A stretch of DNA of 64,000 nt from Ruminiclostridium sp. (GTDB lineage: Bacteria; Bacillota; Clostridia; Oscillospirales; Ruminococcaceae), in assembly GCA_017942025.1 (NCBI GenBank), contig JAGAVH010000077.1, positions 1-64,000 on the forward strand, written 5' to 3'. The position numbers were made by a program, and so were the translations under genes. The notes below the pieces were generated by a model, which saw nothing but the letters and a program-made list of their open reading frames with translations, ran no database searches and was not told the origin of the DNA. This document shows positions 1-9,073 of the stretch, piece after piece. Each line of letters opens with the position of its first letter. The first letter of the stretch is position 1.

Positions 1-95
1 GCACAATAACTCAAACCATGTTCCCGCATATCCATTATAACAGATATTTTGAATTCTGGCGAGTATTTTTTGTTTTTTCTTCCTGTTTTGCCCAT
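1..95 (-). CDS. IS3-family transposase OrfA, N-terminal fragment (cut by window edge)
   Basis: This is the first 31 residues of a reading frame that starts at ATG 95 with a GGAGG site nine bases upstream. The peptide begins MGKTGRKNKKYSPEFK and continues to MDMREHGLSY. That is the typical start of the helix-turn-helix OrfA of IS3 elements: a basic head, then YSPEFK, then the first helix. OrfA binds the element ends and, through programmed frameshifting with OrfB (not in the window), makes the transposase. Truncation here is due to the window boundary. Confidence 0.75.
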   Translation of the reverse strand, partial: MGKTGRKNKKYSPEFKISVIMDMREHGLSYC

Positions 96-141
96 AAAAA
101 TATGCACCTCCAAAAGTGTCTAACTTTTAGGGTGCATATCA
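1..141 (-). mobile_element. IS3-family insertion sequence (IS150-group-like), left end only
   Basis: Read on the minus strand, position 141 begins TGATATGCACCC followed by AAAAGTTAGACA, which resembles the terminal inverted repeats of IS150-group IS3 elements as I remember them. An OrfA start follows at 95 behind GGAGGTG. An imperfect inverted repeat overlaps the end: 100-109 pairs with 130-139 and 112-117 with 123-128, a hairpin that could damp read-through transcription into the transposase. The rest of the element lies to the left of the window, so intactness and target-site duplication cannot be judged. It sits 42 bases downstream of the stop of the neighbouring small membrane protein gene. 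Confidence 0.75.
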
Positions 142-183
142 GATCAAACCTTCACGGGGTATAGCTTTTTATAAACAATTAAA

Positions 184-447
184 TCAGTCAGCAATCTTTT
201 CTGCAACTTCTTCGATAGCCTCTGCTACTGAATCTTTAGCTTCCTCGATAGCTTCTTCTGCCTCGTCGATGATTTCGTCTTCTTCATCAAAGAAAGCATC
301 GAAATCTTCGTCACTATCCATAATTTCATCGAACTTTTCGTATTCGAGCTGTTCCTTTTCAGTTTTCTTCTTTAAATAAATGCCTATAGCCGCAATAGCA
401 CCAACAACTGCGAGAATTCCAATGGCAAATCCTGTAAAAGCCTTCAT
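184..447 (-). CDS. Small single-pass membrane protein with acidic tail, function unknown
   Basis: This is an 87-residue protein. Residues 1-25 form a hydrophobic membrane segment (start MKAFTGFAIG) followed by KKK, so the N-terminus is probably outside and the tail inside. The remaining 55 residues are almost entirely Glu, Asp, Ala and Ile and should form an acidic helix. The start at 447 is preferred over upstream frames because AGAGG lies just before it and the promoter (491-519) lies upstream of it; the longer frame would start inside the promoter. I do not recognise a named family. It is a separate transcription unit between the IS3 end and rsmE. Confidence 0.7.
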   Translation of the reverse strand: MKAFTGFAIGILAVVGAIAAIGIYLKKKTEKEQLEYEKFDEIMDSDEDFDAFFDEEDEIIDEAEEAIEEAKDSVAEAIEEVAEKIAD

Positions 448-490
448 ATTTAACCTCTTTCTTTGGTATAACACCAATAATATTTTCTTA

Positions 491-519
491 ATTATACACC
501 AGATTTTAATAAATTTCAA
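491..519 (-). promoter_or_regulatory. Sigma-A-type promoter for the small acidic membrane protein
   Basis: On the minus strand TTGAAA (519-514), a 17-base spacer and TATAAT (496-491) match the vegetative consensus. Transcription would start near 484, about 37 bases before the ATG at 447. Confidence 0.7.
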
Positions 520-556
520 GTGTAATTTATAAATATTGACATTTTAAACAAAACAA

Positions 557-1309
557 TTATAGATTTTCTGTTACATTCATCAAAACAGCCAGTGCGGCAA
601 TGGGTGCTGTTTCACATCTTAAAATTCTTTCACCGAGATAAGCGGATGTGAAACCCTTTGATATAGCAAAATCAACTTCATCCTTTTCGAATCCGCCTTC
701 GCTTCCGATAAAGATAGCTATCTTCTTTTTTGAAAGGTCGATGTTTTTTATCTTTTCTCCACCGCATTCGTAGAATATAAGCGCAGTTGTGTCATTATCA
801 ATATTGCTGACTGCGGATTTGAAATCGGTAAAGGGCATAACCTCAGGGATAATGCCTCTTCCACACTGTTTTGAAGCCTCGTAGCATATACGCTGAAGTC
901 GCTGTAGCTTTTTCTGAGCACTTTTGCTATCAGGCTTTGATACACAGCGTTTTGATATAAAAGGGACAATTCTTGTTGCGCCAAGTTCGGTAGCTTTCTG
1001 TACAATAAAATCAAGCTTGTCGTTTTTAGGAACAGCCTGATAGAGTGTTACGCTTATATCAGGTTCTGCAGAGTTTTTTTTGGATTCAAGGATTCTGAAT
1101 TCTGCATAGTTTTTATCTCCTGATACCAGTTCACACAAAAAGTCGGTGCACTTTTTATCACATATTATTGCTTTATCGCCTTTTTTCATTCGTAAAACAG
1201 ATGTTATGTGCTTGGCGTCCTCTTCATTTGTAAGTATAGTATTGCTGTCTGTGTCTATATTATCCGAAAAAAATCTCGGATAGCGCCAGCGTTCCAGTTC
1301 TTCCGACAT
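557..1309 (-). CDS. rsmE: 16S rRNA (uracil-1498-N3)-methyltransferase RsmE
   Basis: RsmE is a SPOUT-class methyltransferase that uses SAM to methylate U1498 of 16S rRNA. The 250-residue length is normal. The C-terminal knot carries the family motifs GSEGGF (from residue 202) and LGERILRCETA (from residue 225), which form the SAM-binding trefoil knot; the N-terminal part is the PUA-like RNA-binding domain. The gene begins 12 bases after the recG stop behind AAAGGA, so it is probably co-transcribed with recG. Confidence 0.95.
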   Translation of the reverse strand: MSEELERWRYPRFFSDNIDTDSNTILTNEEDAKHITSVLRMKKGDKAIICDKKCTDFLCELVSGDKNYAEFRILESKKNSAEPDISVTLYQAVPKNDKLDFIVQKATELGATRIVPFISKRCVSKPDSKSAQKKLQRLQRICYEASKQCGRGIIPEVMPFTDFKSAVSNIDNDTTALIFYECGGEKIKNIDLSKKKIAIFIGSEGGFEKDEVDFAISKGFTSAYLGERILRCETAPIAALAVLMNVTENL

Positions 1310-1321
1310 AAAAAGTCCTTT

Positions 1322-3355
1322 CTATGCGTCAGGTGCATTATCAAAAAGTCGTTTTACAAGTTCTTTTATTTTGATGTTTTCAATTTTTTCTAGCTGTGGG
1401 TCATTTTTTAATATATCATTTGCGGCTTTTTCTGTTATTTTCAGAATATCAAGATCAGCATAAAGATCAGCTATGCGAAGTGGCGGCAGACCATGCTGAC
1501 GATTACCGAAAAAGTCGCCCGGACCTCTTAATTTAAGGTCCTGATTGGCTATCTCAAAGCCATCAGAGGAGCTTACCATTATATCCATTCGCTGCTTTGT
1601 GTTTTTGCCGTCGTTATCGGTTATAAGAATGCAGTGTGCTTGTTCTTTACCTCTTCCGACACGACCTCTCAGCTGGTGTAATTGGGATAATCCGAATTGC
1701 TCTGCATTTTCTATAAGCATTACAACAGCATTTGGGACATCCACTCCGACTTCTATAACCGTAGTTGATACAAGTACTTTTATTTCATTGGCTTTAAATG
1801 ACTGCATTACCTTATCTTTTTCAGCTTGTTTCATTTTTCCGTGCAGAAGTCCTATAGGAACATCTTTAAGACAGGTTTGCGAAAGTCCTTCAATATACTT
1901 TACAGCACTTGCTTTTTCTGAAAGCCCTTCTTCTATAAGAGGGCATACAATATATGCCTGAAAGCCGTTTTGTACATATTTTAATACAAACCTGTACAAT
2001 CTTTCGTGATAGCTTGTGTCTACTGCGTATGTCTTTACAGGTAAGCGACCCTTTGGCATTTCGTCGAGAATAGAAATATCCAGATCTCCGTATATTATCA
2101 TTCCCAGCGTGCGAGGGATAGGGGTAGCAGACATAATAAGTGTGTGTGGATTGTTGCCTTTATTGTTGAGCGCAGCTCTTTGTTCAACGCCGAAACGGTG
2201 CTGTTCGTCGGTTATGACAAGTCCGAGGTTTGCAAACTCTGTGTTTTTCTGTATCAATGCTTGCGTTCCTACCACGACATCTGCTGTACCATCGGCAATA
2301 AGTGAACGTATTTTCTTTTTTTCACTTGCTGTAGCAGAGCCGGTAAGAAGCTGAACACATATCCCAAGCGGTGAAAGAAAACTACAAAGAGTATCATAAT
2401 GCTGTTTTGCCAGAATTTCTGTAGGAGCCATAAGAGTTGACTGAAAGCCGTTAACTGCTGCAAAATAGCAAACTGCGGCGGCAACAGCTGTTTTACCCGA
2501 TCCCACATCACCTTGAAGAAGTCTGTTCATAGGGATGTTTCTCTGCATATCCCGTACACAGTCGTCTATTGCTCTTTTCTGAGCGTTTGTAGGAGTGAAG
2601 GGAAGGGAGCTGTAATATGGTTCAAGGCTTTTTTTCTCCATTGTAGAGCCTGTCAGCTTTTGTTTTTTGTTTCTTAGTGATTTAAGTCCGATCTGCAATG
2701 TGAAAAGCTCTTCAAAGGTAAGTCTGTGCTTTGCAAGATTATATTCCGCCATAGTTTTAGGAAAATGAATCATCCTAAGAGCGTCTCTGTAGCTGATGAG
2801 ACCGTATTCTTTGAGAAATCCGTCGTGGAAGCAATCTACATAATCAAAGGCGGTAAGTGCGTTTTTTACGCAGGTCGATATAATATTATGGGATAAACCT
2901 TCTGTAAGTCGGTAACGGGGGAGTAGCTTTACGGGTTCGTTTGCATCAATAAAAATCGGCGAGCTCATTTCCTTACGAAGAAAATCTCCCGCCGCCTTTC
3001 CGTAAAAGCAGTATTCCTTATCAAGCATCAGTCGTTTGAAAGAATATTCACTGTTGAAGAAGGTGATAAGCATATCACCGCTTCCGTCTGAAACGATACA
3101 TTTGAATATATTGATTCTTCCACCTCTGTAAGGTGTAAGCTTTTTTGTGACTGTTGCTCTTATAACACAGCTTTCTTCGGACGTGGCGTTACTTATAGGC
3201 ACGATATCGTTGAAGTCTATATAGCCTCGCGGATAGTGCATAACCAGGTCCATCGCTGTGTTTATACCAAGCTTTTGTAAAAGTTTAGCCCTTTTTTCTC
3301 CGACTCCCTTGACAAAGCAGACAGGGAAGTCGGCAGGGTTATTGTTATTGTTCAT
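1322..3355 (-). CDS. recG: ATP-dependent DNA helicase RecG
   Basis: RecG is a monomeric superfamily 2 helicase that reverses stalled replication forks and processes Holliday junctions. The 677-residue protein has the N-terminal wedge/OB region (about 50-150), Walker A GDVGSGKT (about 285), the RecG-type DEQH box (about 380) and the motif VI stretch RGRVGRG in the second RecA domain. It starts four bases after the stop of the FakA-like gene with no clear ribosome site, which suggests translational coupling. The order Asp23-FakA-RecG-RsmE is a common Firmicutes arrangement. Confidence 0.96.
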   Translation of the reverse strand: MNNNNNPADFPVCFVKGVGEKRAKLLQKLGINTAMDLVMHYPRGYIDFNDIVPISNATSEESCVIRATVTKKLTPYRGGRINIFKCIVSDGSGDMLITFFNSEYSFKRLMLDKEYCFYGKAAGDFLRKEMSSPIFIDANEPVKLLPRYRLTEGLSHNIISTCVKNALTAFDYVDCFHDGFLKEYGLISYRDALRMIHFPKTMAEYNLAKHRLTFEELFTLQIGLKSLRNKKQKLTGSTMEKKSLEPYYSSLPFTPTNAQKRAIDDCVRDMQRNIPMNRLLQGDVGSGKTAVAAAVCYFAAVNGFQSTLMAPTEILAKQHYDTLCSFLSPLGICVQLLTGSATASEKKKIRSLIADGTADVVVGTQALIQKNTEFANLGLVITDEQHRFGVEQRAALNNKGNNPHTLIMSATPIPRTLGMIIYGDLDISILDEMPKGRLPVKTYAVDTSYHERLYRFVLKYVQNGFQAYIVCPLIEEGLSEKASAVKYIEGLSQTCLKDVPIGLLHGKMKQAEKDKVMQSFKANEIKVLVSTTVIEVGVDVPNAVVMLIENAEQFGLSQLHQLRGRVGRGKEQAHCILITDNDGKNTKQRMDIMVSSSDGFEIANQDLKLRGPGDFFGNRQHGLPPLRIADLYADLDILKITEKAANDILKNDPQLEKIENIKIKELVKRLFDNAPDA

Positions 3356-3359
3356 AGTT

Positions 3360-5000
3360 TTATTCTACTGAAATAATATAGTAGTAAACAGGCTGACCGC
3401 CGTTTACAAGTACAATTTCGATATCATCGCTTATTTTTGCTCTTAATGCTTCATAAGCGCTCTGAGCAGTTTCGTCGGCAACGTCATTACCGTAGATAAG
3501 TGTGATGTATGAGGAATCAGACTTGATGAGCTTCTTTGTGAGCTTTACAAGAGCCTTGTTGATATCGTGTTCTACAAGAGCAAGCTTGCCGTTTTCCATA
3601 GCAAGTATTTCACCCTTCTTTATCTGTCTGCCTTCAAAATCGCTGTCTCTTACTGCGTATGTGATAGAGCCTGAGCCTACTCTGTCAAGAGCCTTGGTCA
3701 TTTCTACACTGTTTGCCTTGAAATCTGAGGATTCATCGAAGGCAAGCATTGCTGTGATACCCTGAGGGATAGTTCTTGACTGAAGTACGCATACCTTTCT
3801 GTCATTGGTAAGGTTTACAGCCTGCTCAGCCGCCATAATTATATTCTTGTTATTGGGAAGAACGAATACGTTGTGGGCGGGTGTTGCATTGATTGCTTCT
3901 AGAATATCTTCTGTAGAGGGGTTCATTGTCTGACCGCCTCTTACGATTGTGTCGACACCGAGATCCTTGAATAGCTCCTCAAGTCCAACACCCGATGTTA
4001 CAGCAACAAAACCGAATTCCTTTTCAGGCTTTACAGGGGCGAGCTTCTTCTTGCTCTGCATTTCCTTCTTTGCGGTAACACCCTTGTTCTGTTCCTTCAT
4101 ATTTTCAATCTTCATGTTTGTGAGAGGACCAAAGGTGATACCCTTTTCAATAGCATTACCGGGATGCTCTGTATGAACATGAACCTTTATAATTCCGTCA
4201 TCATCCACAACTACAACACTGTCGCCAATGGATTCAAGGTAAGCTCTGAGCTTTGTAGAATCGGATTCTGTATCGTTTTTCATAACGATAAATTCTGTGC
4301 AGTAGGTAAATTCTATATCAGCCTCATAGGAGTCTGCACCGGTTGTCTTTACTGTGTTCTCCTTGGACTCTTCGCCTGTAAGAGTTATCATCTTGTTGTC
4401 CTGAATTACGGATGCCATACCCTGAAGGATTACGAGATATCCCATACCGCCTGCGTCTACAACGCCTGCCTTTTTAAGCACGGGTAATAATTCGGGTGTG
4501 CGGTCAAGAGATGCCTTAGCCTCTGTTAAAAGAACTGTGAACAGTTCTTTGAATGTACCACAGTTTGCTTCTTTTGCTTTTTCAGCTGCTTCTCTTGCTA
4601 CAGTAAGAATAGTACCCTCGGTGGGCTTCATAACTGATTTGTATGCTGCTTCAACACCTTTTTTAAGTGCTTCGCAATAGTCCTCTGTAGTAGCTTCTGT
4701 CATACCTTTCAGTCCCTTGGAAAGACCTCTGAATAAAAGAGAAAGAATAACGCCTGAGTTACCTCTTGCTCCTCTCAACATAGCTCCTGCCGCTGCCTTT
4801 GCAACTTCTTCTACAGAAACGCTGTCATTCATCATAGAAAGCTCTGCTACAGCATTCTTGATTGTCATTGACATATTTGTGCCTGTATCGCCATCAGGAA
4901 CAGGGAATACGTTCAGCTCATCGACAGCCTCTCTGTTGTTGCAGATGTTATTTGCACCTGAAATAATTGCGTCTCTGAGTATTTTACCGCTGATCTTCAA
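3360..5000 (-). CDS. fakA: DAK2/DegV-domain kinase, FakA (YloV) family
   Basis: FakA-type proteins phosphorylate fatty acids carried by FakB proteins, feeding exogenous fatty acids into phospholipid synthesis. The 546-residue protein has an N-terminal DhaL-like ATP-binding domain with the motif PVPDGDTGTNM (about residues 33-43, including Mg-binding aspartates), a middle domain and a C-terminal domain usual in this family. The start is TTG at 5000, set by AAGGAGAG upstream; no better ATG is available. It lies between the Asp23 gene and recG, as in many Firmicutes. No FakB gene is in the window, so the lipid role rests on family knowledge. Confidence 0.88.
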   Translation of the reverse strand: MKISGKILRDAIISGANNICNNREAVDELNVFPVPDGDTGTNMSMTIKNAVAELSMMNDSVSVEEVAKAAAGAMLRGARGNSGVILSLLFRGLSKGLKGMTEATTEDYCEALKKGVEAAYKSVMKPTEGTILTVAREAAEKAKEANCGTFKELFTVLLTEAKASLDRTPELLPVLKKAGVVDAGGMGYLVILQGMASVIQDNKMITLTGEESKENTVKTTGADSYEADIEFTYCTEFIVMKNDTESDSTKLRAYLESIGDSVVVVDDDGIIKVHVHTEHPGNAIEKGITFGPLTNMKIENMKEQNKGVTAKKEMQSKKKLAPVKPEKEFGFVAVTSGVGLEELFKDLGVDTIVRGGQTMNPSTEDILEAINATPAHNVFVLPNNKNIIMAAEQAVNLTNDRKVCVLQSRTIPQGITAMLAFDESSDFKANSVEMTKALDRVGSGSITYAVRDSDFEGRQIKKGEILAMENGKLALVEHDINKALVKLTKKLIKSDSSYITLIYGNDVADETAQSAYEALRAKISDDIEIVLVNGGQPVYYYIISVE

Positions 5001-5036
5001 AATGATTTACTCTCCTTGTTTTTTATTCTTTTCTTT

Positions 5037-5414
5037 TTATATCTTTACTGAATCCACAAATACGTTTACTTTTTCAACAGAAAATTCTGTTTCTTCTTCA
5101 ACGGCGTATCTTACCTTGTGGATAATGCTTTTTACTATTGTAGAAACGTTAACACCATACATTACTGTGATATGAAGGTCAATATAAAGCTTACCGTTCT
5201 TGAATTTTACAGTAACACCCTTTTCAGAAAGGATAGTTTTTTCTGCAAATTTCTTGATAAATGGAATCGGCACCTTTTCAATAAAGGTCTGTCCTGCATC
5301 GCCTGCATTCATATCAACAACGCCGAAGCAATTTGACACAGTGCCACCGATAAGGGTGTAGAAAAACTGCTTTGTGTAGTTAATTGTGCCTAAATGATTA
5401 TTTATACTTACCAT
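5037..5414 (-). CDS. Asp23/Gls24 family envelope stress protein (YloU-like)
   Basis: This 125-residue protein is a small Asp23/Gls24-type protein, related to the alkaline shock proteins that line the membrane of Gram-positive cells. Visible features are the beta-rich core with the run GKLYIDLHI and the C-terminal helix pattern. It is the first gene of the run that continues into fakA, recG and rsmE; a strong GGGAGG site precedes ATG 5414 and a near-consensus promoter is at 5447-5475. In other Firmicutes the same partner precedes fakA, so the pair is probably functionally linked. Confidence 0.88.
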   Translation of the reverse strand: MVSINNHLGTINYTKQFFYTLIGGTVSNCFGVVDMNAGDAGQTFIEKVPIPFIKKFAEKTILSEKGVTVKFKNGKLYIDLHITVMYGVNVSTIVKSIIHKVRYAVEEETEFSVEKVNVFVDSVKI

Positions 5415-5446
5415 TCTCGTTTCCTCCCGAAAACATATTATTTACT

Positions 5447-5475
5447 ATTATACATTATTTTTGCCGTATTTTCAA
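5447..5475 (-). promoter_or_regulatory. Sigma-A-type promoter of the asp23-fakA-recG-rsmE run
   Basis: Minus strand TTGAAA (5475-5470), a 17-base spacer and TATAAT (5452-5447) lie about 33 bases upstream of the Asp23 start. Confidence 0.75.
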
Positions 5476-5508
5476 TACTTTTATGCCAGAATTTGCAGAA
5501 AATGAAAA

Positions 5509-6387
5509 TTATAGAACAAAAATTCCTTTTTCGATAGGATTGCAGATGAATAAATTGTTATATTTGGCGCTTAATTCAGCTTTTGCGGCTTCCGCCTTTT
5601 CTCCAGTTTCAAAAACACCGAACACCACACTGCCACTTCCTGTCATTTCAGAGGCAACAGCGCCTGTATTTATAAGCTCTTCCTTGATTTTATTTATTCT
5701 GTTATCATTGTACAGCAGAGTAAAGATATTATACATATCTGAACTTGCGTAAAGTATTCCGTTATTTTTTAAATTTTCAATATATTTTCCGGTCTTACTG
5801 AATGGAACTGTAGGTGAGCTGTCATACATTTTATAAGCTGTGCCTGTACTGCAGGTGAAATCAGGACAGATGCACAGAAAAACTGAGGTTGTATCTGTGT
5901 TTATAATATTTATACCGCTTGATTCAGGGTTACTGAAGGAAAAAAGTGTACCGCCGATGTAGCATAACGGTACATCCGCACCAATCTCTTCTCCCAGAGA
6001 TAATATTTCTTTTTCGGATAAGGGATTTTCGAATATGGTATTCAGCGCAAAAAGAGTGCCGGCTCCGTCAACCGAAGAGCCGCCCATCCCACCCATCAAA
6101 GGAACGTGCTTTTCAATATTTATATCACAGTTTACGTTAAAACCCGTTTTATCGCAGAATTTTCTTGCCGCCTTATATACAATGTTCCGCTCATCTGTAG
6201 GAATTTCGCTGTTGTCACAACTGATACTGCAAGTAAATATATCGTTTTTTTTCGCTGTAACAGTAATAACATCTCCTATATCAACGCTTTGTGTCACATT
6301 GTCAAGATAATGGTATCCGTTTGGCATAATACCGGTTATATCAAGCAGAAGGTTAAGCTTTGCATAAGCTTTAAGCTTTATTGTCAT
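5509..6387 (-). CDS. ispE: 4-diphosphocytidyl-2-C-methyl-D-erythritol kinase IspE
   Basis: IspE phosphorylates CDP-methylerythritol in the non-mevalonate (MEP) isoprenoid pathway. The 292-residue GHMP kinase has the N-terminal KAYAKLNLLLDI motif, the ATP-binding loop GGMGGSSVDGAG (about residue 95-106) and the C-terminal TGSGSVVFG motif. Its AAAGGAG site and first codons lie inside the 3' end of the aminotransferase gene (17-base overlap), so it is translated from the same operon mRNA. Confidence 0.95.
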   Translation of the reverse strand: MTIKLKAYAKLNLLLDITGIMPNGYHYLDNVTQSVDIGDVITVTAKKNDIFTCSISCDNSEIPTDERNIVYKAARKFCDKTGFNVNCDINIEKHVPLMGGMGGSSVDGAGTLFALNTIFENPLSEKEILSLGEEIGADVPLCYIGGTLFSFSNPESSGINIINTDTTSVFLCICPDFTCSTGTAYKMYDSSPTVPFSKTGKYIENLKNNGILYASSDMYNIFTLLYNDNRINKIKEELINTGAVASEMTGSGSVVFGVFETGEKAEAAKAELSAKYNNLFICNPIEKGIFVL

Positions 6388-7558
6388 TGCGAAGCTCCTT
6401 TAAAAATTCGCCGATTCTTTCAAGTGCTGTATTTATGTGATTGAGGGAGTAGGCATAGGACACTCTGATAAAGCCTTCGCCGCATTTTCCGAAGGCGTCG
6501 CCCGGAACTACTGCTACCCGATGGGATTCAATGAGTCTTTCGCAGAATTCCTGAGAGGAAAGTCCTGTGCTTTTTATTGAAGGGAAGATATAGAATGCGC
6601 CCTCAGGCTCAAAGCATTCAAGACCTAAATCGTTGAATCCCTTCACTATAAGCCTTCTTCGCAGATCGTACTCGTCACGCATACGGGCAACATCTTCTGC
6701 GCATTCTGTAAGAGCAGTGATAGCTGCATACTGGCTTACAGAGGGTGAACTCATAATGCCGTATTGATGGATTTTCAGCATTTGCTTTGTTACAGCTTCA
6801 GGCGCCGCAGAAAAACCGAGTCGCCAGCCGGTCATTGAAAACGCCTTTGAAAAACCGTTAATCAATATCGTTCTTTCCTTCATACCTTCTATCTGGACTA
6901 TAGAAATATGCTTTTGAGCTCCATAGGTCAGTTCGCTGTAAATTTCATCAGAGAGTACCATAATGTCGGTGCCTCTCAGTACTTCAGCAATAGCTTCAAG
7001 GTCTTCTTTTCTCATAACAGCACCGGTCGGGTTGTTGGGGTAGGGAAGTATAAGAAGCTTTGTTTTAGGTGTTATGTGTGCTTTTAATTGTTCCGGGGTA
7101 AGCTTGAAATTGTTTTCTACCTTGGTTTCAATCGGAATGGGTACACCATTTGCAAGAGACACTATGGGTGAGTAGCATACAAAGCTTGGCTCTGGTATAA
7201 GTACCTCGTCACCGATATCAACAATGGCTCTTACGGCAAGGTCGATAGCCTCAGAGCCGCCGACGGTTACGATAAGCTCCTTCTTAGGATCGTATCTTGT
7301 TTCTACCCTGTTTAAAAGATAATCGGATATGGCGTTTCTGAGCTGTTCAAGACCTGCATTTGCCGTATAGGTGGTTTTTCCTTTTTCTAAAGTCTTTATA
7401 GCTTCCTTTCTTATTGCCCAGGGAGTCTTGAAATCAGGCTCACCAACGGATAAGGATATAACATCCTTGTAGGAAGCAGCAATGTCAAAAAACTTTCTTA
7501 TTCCTGAAAAGGGAATGTCTTTTACTTTTTTTGACAGAATCTTATCGTAATCTATCAC
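6371..7558 (-). CDS. Class I/II PLP-dependent aminotransferase (PatA/AspC-like)
   Basis: This 395-residue fold-type I aminotransferase shows the PLP-lysine motif SKAFSMTGWR (around residue 236), the NPTG motif (about 176) and the usual N-terminal arm. Enzymes of this subgroup transfer amino groups from aspartate, aromatic or N-acetyl-diaminopimelate-type substrates; the exact substrate cannot be read here. It starts at GTG 7558, which overlaps the TGA of the Lrp regulator gene (GTGA), so translation is coupled. That pairing suggests the Lrp protein regulates amino acid metabolism involving this enzyme. Confidence 0.9.
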   Translation of the reverse strand: MIDYDKILSKKVKDIPFSGIRKFFDIAASYKDVISLSVGEPDFKTPWAIRKEAIKTLEKGKTTYTANAGLEQLRNAISDYLLNRVETRYDPKKELIVTVGGSEAIDLAVRAIVDIGDEVLIPEPSFVCYSPIVSLANGVPIPIETKVENNFKLTPEQLKAHITPKTKLLILPYPNNPTGAVMRKEDLEAIAEVLRGTDIMVLSDEIYSELTYGAQKHISIVQIEGMKERTILINGFSKAFSMTGWRLGFSAAPEAVTKQMLKIHQYGIMSSPSVSQYAAITALTECAEDVARMRDEYDLRRRLIVKGFNDLGLECFEPEGAFYIFPSIKSTGLSSQEFCERLIESHRVAVVPGDAFGKCGEGFIRVSYAYSLNHINTALERIGEFLKELRNDNKA

Positions 7559-8040
7559 GGAGATACTAAGCCCCTTTCGTCTGTTTCGGAAACGAACATC
7601 TTGTCCTTTTCCTTATATCTGTGTAAAATGAAGTGTGTTGTGGCACTGAGCACACCGTCAAGGGGTGCAAGTCTGTCAGAAACAAAGGTTGCAACCTCTC
7701 TTAAATTTGAGCCCTTTACTGTAACGGCAAGGTCGTAACCGCCGCTCATAAGATATACAGAGGAAACTTCCTTATACTGGGCTATTTCTGCCGCAATATC
7801 ATCATATCCGCAGTTTACTGCAGGAGAGACACGTACTTCGATAAATGCACTTACAGCATTCTTATCGAATTCTTCTTCATTTATAATAGCAGTGTAACCG
7901 ATGATGATGCCGCTTGCTTCAAGCTCTTTCATCATGTTGTTTACTTCCGCTTCGGAAACACCAAGCATTGCCGCAATCTGTCCGATGGGCATACGTGCGT
8001 CCTGTCTTAAAATATTGACGAGTTTTTCTTTCATTGTCAT
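7555..8040 (-). CDS. Lrp/AsnC-family transcriptional regulator
   Basis: The 161-residue protein has an N-terminal helix-turn-helix (about residues 15-45, IGQIAAMLGVSEAEV) and a C-terminal RAM (ACT-like) effector domain (about 65-150), the arrangement of feast/famine regulators that sense amino acids. A clear AAGGAG site precedes ATG 8040. It is the second gene of the PHP-Lrp-aminotransferase-IspE operon and is fused by a 4-base overlap to the aminotransferase, probably its regulatory partner. Confidence 0.92.
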   Translation of the reverse strand: MTMKEKLVNILRQDARMPIGQIAAMLGVSEAEVNNMMKELEASGIIIGYTAIINEEEFDKNAVSAFIEVRVSPAVNCGYDDIAAEIAQYKEVSSVYLMSGGYDLAVTVKGSNLREVATFVSDRLAPLDGVLSATTHFILHRYKEKDKMFVSETDERGLVSP

Positions 8041-8056
8041 AGCTTTTCTCCTTAAA

Positions 8057-8872
8057 TTATATTTTTATGAATACAGGGTTTCTTTTATTGAAGAAGGTCA
8101 GTTCTGTAAAGCCTATGTCCTTCGCCAGTTTTACACATTCGGCAACACCTTTACCAAGGTCTTGTGTGCAATGGGCGTCGGAGCCTATTGTCAGTATCTT
8201 GCCGCCGAGTTCTTTATAGAGATTTACATAATATGCATCAGGCATAGAAACACCAAGCTGTTGTCTTAATCCGCTTGTGTTTATCTCAATACCCATATCA
8301 TTCTTTATAAGTGTAGAGAATATCTCCTTTATTACGGGGAGATATTTATCAAGGTTTACGTCGATACCCGATTCACCTTTTATATAGCGTAAGGGATATG
8401 TCAGATGACCGAGTACATCGAATTTACCCCATTTTGCCATTTCCAGAACTTCGTCAAAATACAGTCCAAGCAGATGATCTGCGCTTACTTTGCTGTAATC
8501 AAGCTCGTAGAAATCCTCCCAACCGTCACACATGTGAAGAGAACCGATTATAAAGTCATAATTATAGCTGTCAAGCATACGATTTGTAAGGGACATATCC
8601 TGAAGAGGTTGACCAAGCTCTACACCATAGCTCATAGTGATTTTATCAGCATATTTTCTGCATAAAGCGGGGCATATCTCCGATGCTTTTCTTACAGGCT
8701 CTTCATAAAGATATTCTTCGTCAAAGAATTTGTTGATTTCAAGGTGGTCTGTGAGGGCGTAATACTTGATTCCAAGCTCACAGGCTCGCTTTACCATTTC
8801 CTCGGGTGTGTTACTGCCGTCAGGTGAGAGATTTGAGTGATTGTGACAATCCATTATTATATTTTCTGTCAT
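8057..8872 (-). CDS. PHP-domain phosphatase, histidinol-phosphatase-like
   Basis: This 271-residue PHP-superfamily metal hydrolase has the N-terminal metal motif DCHNHSNLSPDG (from residue 8), ALTDH (about 40), an internal GSLHMCD and a C-terminal GSDAHC. The layout matches HisK/HisJ-type histidinol-phosphate phosphatases, the last-but-one step of histidine synthesis. No other his gene is in the window, so another phosphoester substrate is possible. First gene of the operon, with AAGGAAAG before ATG 8872. Confidence 0.85.
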   Translation of the reverse strand: MTENIIMDCHNHSNLSPDGSNTPEEMVKRACELGIKYYALTDHLEINKFFDEEYLYEEPVRKASEICPALCRKYADKITMSYGVELGQPLQDMSLTNRMLDSYNYDFIIGSLHMCDGWEDFYELDYSKVSADHLLGLYFDEVLEMAKWGKFDVLGHLTYPLRYIKGESGIDVNLDKYLPVIKEIFSTLIKNDMGIEINTSGLRQQLGVSMPDAYYVNLYKELGGKILTIGSDAHCTQDLGKGVAECVKLAKDIGFTELTFFNKRNPVFIKI

Positions 8873-8992
8873 TTTTTATATCTTTCCTTGCCTTTGTTCT
8901 TATTTATCTGCCGAAAATTTGTGGTTATCAGCAAATTTTACACTATTCATCTTTATATTTTATCACAAAATCGAAAATTTGTCTATCACTTC

Positions 8993-9021
8993 TTTACATT
9001 TTATTAAAAATTGTGTATAAT
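8993..9021 (+). promoter_or_regulatory. Sigma-A-type promoter of the ACT-PFL operon
   Basis: TTTACA (8993-8998), a 17-base spacer and a perfect TATAAT (9016-9021) lie 52 bases upstream of the ACT gene. The 200-base gap between this gene and the divergent PHP gene holds no other clear signal. Confidence 0.75.
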
Positions 9022-9073
9022 AGGAGCATAGCAAAAATTTGTGAATTTTTAAACAAAGAAAGGAAACGAAAAA

